From the NCBI GenBank assembly GCA_023266895.1, contig JAHFOI010000002.1:1-37922 (forward strand): a DNA stretch of 37,922 bases, written 5' to 3'. Each line of letters begins with the position of its first letter. Position 1 is the first letter of the stretch. The notes beneath the pieces are model-generated. The model made no database searches. It was given only the letters and a program-made list of their open reading frames with translations, and had not been told where the DNA came from. Origin of the DNA: Candidatus Woesearchaeota archaeon (GTDB lineage: Archaea > Nanobdellota > Nanobdellia > Woesearchaeales > ARS49). The position numbers and the translations under genes are program-made. Positions 10,701 to 22,700 of this stretch are shown piece by piece.

Positions 10701-13700
10701 GTGTCCTCAATCATGTTGGTAAGCAAGGCCTGTACTTTAGGCAAGTCATTCATGATGTGTGCTGCTCTATCATCAGGATTTAGTTTTGAAATATCTGGAA
10801 GTGTTGGTTGTATTTTTTGCTTAAACTCTTCAGCTAATACTCTCCAATAAAATGCATTAATGAGTGGTCCAAACACTGATGAAAGTTCTGAGCCTATAAT
10901 AAGTCCTGCACCATGACCAAGCTCATCAACAGCAGTATGTATTGGAAGCCCGTTTGTGTCAGGCAAGATGCCAAGACCTATTTTGAGTATTCCAAGAGGA
11001 AGTAATAAAATCAGTGATGGATTTTTCCTGAGATTACTTACTGTGCCTTTCACAACTTGCCACCAGCTTAGTTTTTTTGCGCCAGGAAGGCCTATGTACA
11101 GGTTTTGCATGCCTATAGCTTCTAAGAATGCTCCTAGGGATCCTATGTTTTGTGCAAGGTCTTGGGTTTGGTAGTATTTTTGTCGTTCAGTAAAAATGTC
11201 TGCAAATATTGGCTTGAGAGCTTCTGGTAAAGGAGTGTTCTGAGTTATTCCTAATCGTTCAGCTATGCGCACAGCAGTGGCTTTTGCATCATATCTGCCT
11301 TTTGCATCAAGCTGATCATAGAGTCCTATACGTGCAAATGTAAGAACTTCTTGATTGTATGTTTGCGTGTCTGGTTTTGTTGATATTTGCTGTGAAACAG
11401 TGATTAGTTGCTGATCAGGTTTTATCAAATATGCTTTGTTGTTTTTTATTGCTTTCATGCTTAACTCAACTGAGTCAAGATAGTCATAGCCTTGTTCTGC
11501 ACGATCTATACTCTGTTCTAGAGCCTGTTGATGATTCAACAAAGCATGATATTCAGAAGTGAGCGTCTCTATTCTGGTTTGAACTGCTTGGTCAATGCCG
11601 CTGAGAACTTTTCGTAATTGTTGCCTGACATTTACATCAGGTATGGGGTCAAAGTATTGCATGAATATTTCAACTGCCTGATTCTTGTCAAGGTTTTGCG
11701 CAAGAGCATTCTGTAATTTGTCTGCTTCTTCAGGATTGTTATTGCGAAGCCAGTTGCCTAATTCATTGAGGGCTATGCCGACATTTCCTGGGTCTGCAAG
11801 ACTTGCTATGTTACGCGCAGTAGAGTGCAGGTTTACATTAGCTTGATCAAGTTGTTCTGTTAAAGGTTTTGTGGTTTTTTCAATTTCTTGATCTCCTGAT
11901 TCTTTGGTGTCAAAGAGATTGTTCATGCGACGTATCATGCCTGGATGTGCTGTTTCTAGGTCTTTGAGTTCATCACGTGAATAATCATAGGCTTTCATGA
12001 GCTGGTTCAAGCGTACATCACCAATGCCTAGGCCTGTAAGGGTTTTAACAAATGCATCTTCTTTCGGGTCTCGCAGGTATGACACTACGCGGTTTGCAAG
12101 GGATTTTATCTTGTCCCACATGCCAACTTCATCACGAGGAATGAGTGTTGCATCAATAGTTGTTTTGTAAACTACATCAACTGCTTTCTCAAACAATCGA
12201 TACCCAATATCTACTGTGACAAGGGCTGCTCCAGCAACCATGAATAATTGACCAAAGAGGAATGTTGCCACCACAGTTGTCGTGCCTGCCATGAATGCTC
12301 CTGCAGTTATTGATGCAATACCCAATGCTAAGCCTAATGAATTAGCAGTTGTTGATGATGGTTTGTTGTGATAAATTTCATTACCATTACTTGATGAGTC
12401 ATGAAGTGTAATTCTCGTGTTACGTGTTTGCACATCACGAGTTATGGTAAACGACAGGTGGCGTCGGGAGATCTGAGGACTATCTGCACGGAAATCATTT
12501 TCTGGTAAACGGCCCACTGTTATTTGTTTTCCTGCAGCAAAAGTGGCTTCAGGACCTAATGGCATGGTTCTATCACTGTCGTACTCTTGTATTCTCACTG
12601 GTTTTTGCTCAGAGTTAGGTTTGTTTTCTTCAGCATACACATACTCTATCTTGAACCATGAACTGCCTGCATTAATCCAGACAGGATTGCTGAATTCTCG
12701 TGAATAGAAAGGAAGCTCTTTGTTTGTGGTTGCTTGCTTGAGTGGGAATGACTGTTGAAGTGCTTGCTCAAGTTTATCTGCAGTCTGAAGTGATTGAATG
12801 AAAATTTCTTTTGCCTTAGGAGAAAGGCTATCGATTCCTAAAGAACCAGTAAGATCAACTTTCTGAGTTTCAACATTAATTCTCAAGGTAATTACATACG
12901 CCTTACCTTGTGATACTAAGTCTTGTGTTTTTTTGTCAAGGTTTTGCCAGTTTCCAATATCAATAATTTTTCCACTGCCATCAACAACAATATTTGCTGC
13001 CCAATGACCTTTTCCTGCATTACCTCCAATTGACTCCGTTAGGTAAAGATTGTTAAACTTCTTACTGGTAAGCATTGCTTGATTGGATTTTAGTATATCT
13101 GAAGATGTTTGTGGCACGGGTGTGGCAGAAGAAGATATCTGCATTGTTTTTTGTGCTTTACTCATCAATGATTCTACACGATCACTGTACTTTTCATAGA
13201 ATTTTTGTTTTTCTGAAGAAGACATTATATCTTCTGGTGCATCAACTATTAATGTATTGAACAAATCCAAAACTTCTGCTGTTGTTTGCACACCTCTTGT
13301 TTCCAAGAACACACGTGCGTTTGCAAGGAGCGCACTATATGCTTGGTAATCAGTATTGAAGTCTACAGCCAAAGTTAAGTATTTCTTTACTTTTTCAAAC
13401 TTAAGTGTTGGGTCAGAGTGTGTTGTGTATAGATCAGCACGAGTAATCGCAAATAGCAATCGTTTTTCATCAGCAGACAATGCGTTCACAAAATCAAAAG
13501 TTTGTTGTTTTGAAACAGTTTGTTTTTCTACTGCTGGTGCTTTTTGAACCTGTTGTTCGCCAGGAACCACTACTTGCTGGAGGAATAATGAACGAGTCAT
13601 CACTATTTCTTTACCTTCTTGATCTTTGAGAGTGATCAATCCTGGTGTTTTTTGGTCTACAAAAATGAACTTCTTTCCATTCTTCAACAATACTGGTGCA

Positions 13701-16700
13701 CCTATCTCAAGTGCTGCAAGGTATTCTTCAGGAACTCCGAAAGTAGGTAACACGTGAGAACTCTTTTCCATAAGACTTTCCAAGAACTCTCTTGTGTAAA
13801 CCTTTTGAAGATCACGCACTTCAGGTCCTGAAAGTTTTCCCTGAGTATATACTTTATCGAACAATTGTTGAAGAAGTTCCCAGGCTTGATCAGGTGTTTT
13901 AGAAGCAATGTTTGTCAAGAATAACTCCATGTTTTCAATGCTCGCTTCTTTATAATTATCGCTTGGCTTTTTCATGTAAAATTCAAAGGATTCTGCTTCC
14001 AAACCAGTACCTTGCTCAACATGGGTTGATGCTATCGCAAGTGCAGTAAGTAGTTTTCTTTCTCGTGTAGACAAGCTGTTTGTGAAATCACCAAACAATT
14101 CCTTAAGTGCTGCTTGTTCCAACAAGACGAGCTCAAGAAGATACTCATTCATCATTATTGATGCATCACCAAGCCTGTACTGTCCTTCAGAAAACTCAAC
14201 AGGAATTGCCTCGTCACGTTCTAAATCAAGAAGTCTTGCTCCTGGAACTTGAATCTGGGCTGAAATAATTGCTTCATTCTCACCAAGAATTGAGGAGGTT
14301 TTTATTCCAGGCTTTTTCAGAGCAACAACTGCTTCCATGAACAAGGGTAAAGTTCCTAAGCAACAGGTGTCAACAAAACGCAAGCTTTTTTCGTTTTGCA
14401 AGCCTGTTTTTTCAAAATCACTCCATGTTTTTTCTACAACCCGCGCAAACGAGGGGTCATAATTTTGGTTTGTGGGATCTGATTTTTGTCTCACTCGCTC
14501 AAAAAATCTCGTCCTGAATTTTGCATAGCCTTCAGGTGTGTTAATGTCTGAGGTTCTTAATTCTGTAAAGAGATCTTTAATCTTGTCATATTCTGGAAAA
14601 TTGCCATTTGCATTCTTTCCAAGGGTGTCCCTACTTACATAAAAGGAAGAGCGTGCTCCTTTTATTCCTCGTAAAAGATCTTTGAAGGACTCATATTTGT
14701 AGCCTGAAAGCATGTCTCGTTCTAAATAAACATTGACTGGAGGCTGCTCGTTCTTTGCCAAAAGCTGAAGATCCATTTTTTCAATTGCACTCAAAAACTC
14801 GGTGAGTTTACTCATCTTATGTACAAGAGTTTTATAGGTAGCCTCAATTCGTGAAGGATCCAAAGTATTCTGAATCTGGGCAGCAAATTTAGTGCCATAC
14901 TTTTTTATCAACGCATTAGCACGGGCTGTCAACAGACTTATTAAGTGTTCAAGACTTCGTGTGTTTTTTCCAAACCACAATGAATTTAAGAATTCTTGAG
15001 ACGCACCGTTTCCTGCAAGCAAGTCTTCTAAAGGTTGTAAAGAGGTATCAAAGCCTCTTCTCCAAGATTCAACAGGAATGCGCTGACCAGGCGCTCCTTC
15101 ATACGGCACTTCATTCGCGAGTGCTTCAAGAGCGCTAGATTTTTGTTGTGGCACAGATTTCTCTGCTTCAGGCACTATTTTCGGACTTGCCCGAACTTGT
15201 TCGGTTATTGTTGCAGGCGATATTCCTTTTTGTTGCTCAGCAAATCCTGGCACTTTTTGAGTTAAGTATTCAATAGCATTTTTCAAGCCGGGATCGTCAG
15301 GTGAACGTTTTATGTTAGGATTTGCTCTTGGTTTGAACACGTCAGCAACTGCTTCAAGATTTGCAGAGAATAAGTTCGTCAACTCTTGCACTTCTTGAGG
15401 TGTGGAAAGCTTGTTCATAAGTTCGTCAACAAGCGAGGTGAATTCTGATGTGTAAAAGGTAAGTTTTTGCTGCTGTGCTTCACTTAATAATGGAGGTGTT
15501 GATTTTTTTTCAGGTGATTGTGCTTCTTGGACTCCAGGAATTTGTGTGCTAATAACTCCGCCTTCATATTCTGCGCCCAATACTTCTTTGTAGATTTCAT
15601 ATATTGTTTTGTACGCTGTTTTAACTTCAGAATCTGTTATTGAATTAATGAATGTTCTGAAGGCTGTGCCTTGGGTTGTGTAAATCATAAATGTTTCTGC
15701 AACAAACTCCTCAATAGAACTCTGTTGGTAGGTTCTACGATATTCTGGCATGGCATTGAAGTTTGTGCCATAGAAGTTTTTCACACTGCGTCCAAGTATG
15801 GAATATGCTTGCCTGAGTTTTTTCTCCTGTGTTCCTTTTAACATTGCTTCTTCTAATCCATGGCCTACTTCGTGTGCAAACAACGCAATAAATGTGCGCT
15901 TAGAAGCAGATACTGCATAATCATAGATAAGTACACTTCCATCTTCAAATGCACTGCCTTTTGCAACACCTGGTCCTTCCCCTCCTCCAAGCCTGATGTT
16001 CTTTATCACACCAGATTTCAACACACTTTTTGGTAATGTCTTAAGAAGTTGGAGTGCAAGAACATAGACTCCTCCTTTTTCGGTTTGCACATCAAGAGTA
16101 ATACCATACTGAGTCAAGAATTGTTCGACTTGCTCTTTTGCTTTTTTGGCTTCAGCATCAGAAACTACAGGTATCTGATTTTGTTCTTGCCACACGTGGT
16201 AAGCAATAAATTCTTGCTGATTGGTCGGGCGATACATAATGCTTGTTCCACCTTTTTGACTGCCACCACGCATATACCTTCCGCCAGAGAATATAACGTC
16301 ATCGCCAGACCTGAAGTATTGCTCAAGTTCTTGTGCCTTGTCAAGCGGTAATCCGCTTTTCTCTGCCATTTTTTCAGCAATGCTGGGCCATTCTTGTCCT
16401 AAATCTATGCCTTGCACTGTTGGTTGTGGTTTAGCAGGCTCTGAAAGGTCTGCAACACTTGGTGTTGAATCCTCACTCTTCTTAATCACTAGCTGTGTTC
16501 CGCTTGATGACTGAAGATCAAGTACTGTCATAGAGGTTCCATCAGGTGACAGTTTGAGTGTCATGTGACGACGTGAGGTTGTGGGATCAGTAAGGAGTAC
16601 ATCGCTTTCTGGAAGCCTGCCGACAGATAGTCCCTTCACAAGCTTTGCCAAGTCATCAGGATTTGCTAACTCAAAAGTTTTTATTTTGGTTATTCCTGCA

Positions 16701-19700
16701 AATGTTGTCTCAACTTTGACTTTGTTATTTTCAACTCGCACACGTATTGTTGTGCCTCCTGCAGTAATGGAGTCATACTGTGTGAGAGGTCGTTCTTTGT
16801 TATTTTCTCGCTCATACGTTTTCTTATCATTTTTATCAAGGGCAATAACTTGAGTTACTATTTTTGGTGTTTCCACAAGTGCTGCCTGTTGGTTTTGGTT
16901 TGACAGTGAACTTCCTGGGTATAATGCTTGCTGGAGTGCAGTGAGTACTGGTGCTTCGTTTTGCGCACCTAACAATTCTTGGATTTTTCTTGCTATGTAT
17001 TGTGCATTGAGTACTTTTCCTTGGTAGGGGATTCCTTTTTTGAAGGCAATTAGTTTAAGGATGAGTTCTGCACGAGCTGCTTGTGAAAGGCCTAGTTTTT
17101 CAACAACTTGTTGGTCAATGATTTGTATTGCTGGCTTGAGTTGATGCAGTTCTTCATTTACTGCAAGAGCATAACTTATGAGCGTGTTCAAGCGATTCAT
17201 GATTGTATCATCATTTTTATTCTGCGCTAATTCTGTTATGAATCCTGAAAGTAATTCTTCAGCTTTTGCTTTGCCAATTAACTTAATTATAAGGTCAAGT
17301 GCTTCTTTTTGGTCATTACCTTTCAGACTTGATGCTTTTGCATGAATTGCCATGACGAGATCAAGAACAAATCCTGAAACTTGTGCATAGTATTTGAGGA
17401 ATTCTGATGCACTTACCGTAAGCAGGTTTAGAGCAATGTCTTCTGCTTGAGTTTTATCAATAGTGCCTTGTTTAATCTTCTGCTCAAGAATGTTCTGAAT
17501 TTGCAGTGCAATAAGCCCACACAAATGACACTGAATGAGTTCGCGAACAATAGCTGCATCTTTTGGCCCAAGAACATCAAGTGCGGGCTGTAGGTCAGCA
17601 AGTGTTTTTGTGTTTGCACGAATATCCTTAACTAATTCAATAAGTTTTGCTGCGCTTTCTGGATCTTGCACTCGTGCCTTGATTTCTGCTTCAGCATCTT
17701 TTGGTGCTTCGCTCATTCTTACCATAGTGAGTGATGTGTCGTCAAACAATGACTTTTTTTCATCGTTTGCTTCTATGTTTCCATACGTACGCACTCCTGC
17801 AACTAAATCATTTGTTGCTTCAAACAATGATTTTCCTTGTGATAAGGCTGCTGCGAGTGTTTTACCAACCCCAATAGTTTGGTCAAAGAGTGGTGCGTCT
17901 GGTGCGTCAGTGGCTGGCTGGTCTTTGAAGCCATCGCTTGCTAGCACAAGCACATCACCTGGTGCAAGGTTGACTGTGTTTGTGTCTGACTCCAAGTCGA
18001 AACCTATACCTAATATTGTTCCTTGGCCAGAAATTGGTTCAGCAGTGTAACCTTGACTTGTTTTCTTAAGAAGTATGACATCATCTCCTCCGCCAACAAT
18101 TGTTGCGGTGCGTGTTTGAGGGTTGATGAGTGCAAATGTGCTTGTGGAAAGTTTTGCTGCAAGTTCGCTTTTTTCTTTTTTCAGACGAGTGATTTCCTGA
18201 GGGTCTTGTTGTTTGCTGATTTTATTTTCATAATCTGTTTCTTTGATTCTCGTAAGTTCTTTATCAATATGACTTTTGAGGTCAAGTGGTGCATTGAGTA
18301 ATGTAAGTGCATTTGCTCTTCGTTCAGCAAGTGCGGGATTTGTTTCTGTTGCAGGTATTTGGCTGTCAGCAACCACTTTGTTTATGAGGAGGTGAATCAA
18401 GGTTTTCATTGCTGCTGCTGCCAAGCCATGGCCTGATGCATCAGTGTGTATCAAGAGTTGTTTTTGAACTCCTTCAGCATCTATGAAGGTGATGCTTCGT
18501 GAATAATCACCACTAACTGGTCCTGTTTGAGGCTTGCTGTACTGCATAAGTTCTGTAGTATCAGAGAGTGTAACTCGTGAGTTGCTTGTTTGGGTTCTGG
18601 TTGCGAGTTCTGCCTCAATGATTGCTTGTTCTACTGCAGCACTGCTTCCTAGTTCTGCTTCCAAAGCACTCAGGGTTACGTATGCTGGTTTGTACTTGCC
18701 AGTTATGTCACGACTGTTTTCTAGGAGTGTTCGCAATTCTTGTCGTGGTTTTTCTGTTACGTCTAAGAGTGCTATGTCTTCTGGCGTGATGACTTGTACT
18801 GATTCCAAGGTTATGGTTGTTGTTTCTAACTGTTGTGGTGCAATGCCGAGTAAGACTTGTAATTGGAGGAAGCGTGGTGCTGCTGTTTGCACAAGTGCTT
18901 GCATAATCGCAAGTGACATTCCGGAAAGCACACTGAAGGCTCGTGCCAAAAGCTCCCAAGCTGTTTGCGTGCCTAAGAAGTTGAGTGTGATGCCTTTTGA
19001 AATACTTGGAGCTTGCGCTACTTGTGAAACAGCAGTGCGAGAACCCTCTGCACCAACATTTTTTTGCGCTAATGTGAGTGAAATAGGTTGAGTTGGAGTT
19101 GTTTGTGGTTGTTGTACTGGGGTTTTTATGAACCCAGAATACGTTAGTAGCATTGAATCAATTCTAGTGTTGAGTTTGTTTGCAAATGAAGTTGTTGATT
19201 TAATTAGAGGAGTAGTGGCCGCCAAAAGATCATCATATGCTTGAAGGTGTACTGGCAGCGCGTCTGGATTTTCACGTTTTGTTTGCGCTTCATCATAGAA
19301 CTTTTTGTATGCTTTCCATTCTTTGTAATTCTGGCCAAATGGTAAGAATGGTTTGAGCTCAGCTGGTTCTGGTAGGTGTAGTATTCTTGAAATTTCTTGT
19401 TCTCGATTTCGTTGTGCAGTTTTCTCTGCTTCAGTACGCACTATTTTTCTTCCAGTTTGCAAGGTGTAGAGTGAGAGATCTTGTTTGTTTTGCGTGAATG
19501 ACTGAAGAGTTTGCGCAATTTCTGGATTATCACTCAGTAGTAATTTGCTTGGACTGACTTGAACAACCTTCAACGTGCCTGCAATCTTGTCATACTCAAC
19601 TTCAACATTTCCTGCAATCAATCCCAAGCGAGTGCCATAACTGATTTGCCCATCTTTCAACAGTACTGAAATACTAACGTGTCCTCTAACACTTGTTCCA

Positions 19701-22700
19701 GTTGCCTTCCTGACTGCTTCTGCAAGACTGGCAGTATTGAGTGAGTCTTCTGATATTGCAGTTTTCGCAATTCCTAGACCTAGACTTCCAAGGACTGCTT
19801 CAGCGCTCATTTGATATGTTAATGCAGGGTGTCCTTCTTGGTCTTCACTTGCATATGCTCCGAATACAAAGTAAACATTTTTCATTGCTTCAGGATGATT
19901 AAGCAACCATAAGAATTCTTCAGTAGTATGACTTTGTTGAGCAAAAAGGTTTCTTGGAACAAAGAACACCACTGGCTTTCCAGAGTTCGTAATTTTATTC
20001 ATGAATTCAATATCTCTTGCTTGTTTGTCTCCGAAAATTTCAAAATATGCTTGTTCCCAATATTTCAAACGTGCAAGATCTGAAAGTGCTCTATTTTCAT
20101 TACTCTCAATCCCAAGACTGTAACCTCCTGCGATTGAATCTCGTGGAATTTGTGTGAGGAATTCTTCAACTGATAGTATTCTTTGTTCCGACAATAACTT
20201 GATTTGTTCAGCACTCAATCCTGAAGCAGCTAATTCTTTGGCTACGTCAGTGCGTTCATTAATAACCAAACCTGGATCAATTGCATTAGAAAGGGGACCC
20301 GTGCCCTGCTGTTCAGGCAATTGCGTGCCAAGAATAGCAGGGGTTGGGCTAGGTTGATCTTTATCAGAAGACAACGCAGCTAATGCAGTACTTATTCGGC
20401 TCTGGAGTGCATTAATGCTTTCTTTCCATTCCGGTTCTTGTCGCTTATTTTGGAAGAATGCAAGCAAGCTCGCCAGTCTATCAAGAATTTCCTTTGCTTT
20501 TTCTGGATTATTTTCTTGTGATGAAGCTAACAAAAGTTCATTTTCTGCGTTTTCTTTGAACACTTCTATTGACAAGGCATTCATTAGTGTGTCGCGTAGT
20601 TCTCCTGCTTTTCGTACTGCTTGTGCTTCAAGGTCATTATTGTTTTCGCGTCGTGAGAATGTGTCAAGGGCGATTATGATGTCTATGATGTTGCCTGACT
20701 GTGCTGTTGCATACGTAAGTTGTGCATTTGCTGTAATTCCTGAGAGTAATGCCTGAAGTGCAAGTTTTTGTTCTTGAGTCAAACTATTTGCAGGCAATGC
20801 TTGTTGGAAGTCTTGGTGATTAACAATAAAACCAACTGGGTTAGTAAGACAATTCGTGCAACCTAATGCTACTTGGATCACATCTGCAAGAATCAGATTT
20901 TGCGTTAATCCCTGCCAGAGACCCATTGCTTTGAGGGTGGCACTTAATGCTTTTTCATCACTTGTTCCTGAAATAATGTTTGTGAGCACTTCTTTAATGC
21001 TTTCACGCTGTGTCTGACTGAGTGTTTTTTGTAGGGCTTCTTCAATTATCTTTACTACTTTTATTGCACGATCTGTTGCTTGGTCTTCTGTTGGAGTGCT
21101 AACGCTTGTCTTCTGATCTGTTGCTATGCTTTCTCGTATGTCATCAGCAACCTGGTTTGCGCGATCTAAATCAATACTGCCTTGAGCTATTGCTTCCTGA
21201 GCTTTTTGTTCTGCTATGGCAAGTGCTGTGCTGAGTTTTTCCTTTATTTTTTTGAGGCGCTCAAACCCTCCAGGTGACGTGACAAGCAAGAATCCTGGTG
21301 TGCTGGGTTCCAGGGCATACTTCTCAAGAAGTTCTGGTTGTGATTCTAGTGCAATATCTGACAAGAATGCAATTGCAAGAGGCCAATAGCTCACGAGACC
21401 TTGATCCAATGTTTTTCGTAGTACTGCATGAATAATTTGTTTTTCTTCGTCAGTAAGTTGTGCTTCTATAGAGGTAAGAATTTCTGTGATTTTGGTTGGC
21501 AAAAGCAACTGTAATGCTTTAATTTTTTTGCCACTCTGTATTTTTGCGTCAAGGATTTGTGCCTGGAAGATATCATATGCGTAAAGTTCTTCTGTTGGAT
21601 AAATTGGTTGTGATGGTGCTGTACTTGACATGGCTTGCATCACAAATCCATAATCAATAAGTCGCACGTGGCCTTCAGGTGTGATCATGATATTTTGTTC
21701 ATTAATAAGGTCACTGTGCACAACTCCTCGTTGGCGTAGTGATTTAAGCTGTGTAATAATTATTTCTTCAAGATTTGCAGGAGCTGTATTTTGTTTAATT
21801 TTAGTTCCAACTGTTTCTCCACCAATAAATTCTTCAATAATTGACTCTATGTTTCCAGAGCTATCGAGAAGTACACCATACAATGATGGTGCTGCAGATA
21901 GTCCTGCCATGCGTGCCAGATTAACTGCTTCTGCATCAAAAGAAACATCAATAAGATGTTCCATGCGCGCAGTTGAAGCAATACCTTTGGTTTTTTGCAC
22001 ATACAATTTGCCAGTGCTATCTTTCACAAGGTATACTATGCCAAATGATCCTGAACTAAGCTGTGCCACGATCTCAAACTGTGATGATTTCAAAGGTGCT
22101 TTTTTGAGGTTTGCCAACAAGTCTGTATTGGTTGCAACATATGTACTGCGTTCTTGCGCAAGTTGAGCTTCAAGAGTTTGTATTTGTGTTGTGGCTTGTT
22201 GAGGTGATAGTTTCAATGCATTGATTCTTTGCTCTAGATTAAGCATTGTTTTTGCGTTTGTTTCTATGCCTTGAACTGTTGCAGCATCAAGCCTGACAGG
22301 TTGTGCTGCTTCGCTTACTATTTGCGCTAGCAAGGGTGATGCTGGCAATAGTGTTGGAAGATTTCTGACAACTTCCTGCACTTCAACTGGTGCTTCTTCT
22401 GAAGCAAGATCTCTTCTTGGCGCGAAAGGAACAAAAGGTAGGGCTACTGGTTGAACTTCTGCAATTGGCGCAGGTTGTGCAACAGGTGCTTGTTGTGTTG
22501 GTACAATCTGTTCAGGAGTCTTCAATGCTTCTGAAACAATAGTATCAAATGCCGCTTTGAATGAGGCAAAGTCTGCAAAGTTTTGTGTTAGGTCTATTGC
22601 TCCAAGTTTTTTTATTAAGTCTAGCTTTTGCTGTTGTGAAAGAGTTGAGGTACGCAAGCTCGTTTTCAGGTCATTAAACAAGTTAAGATAGTTTCCTACT

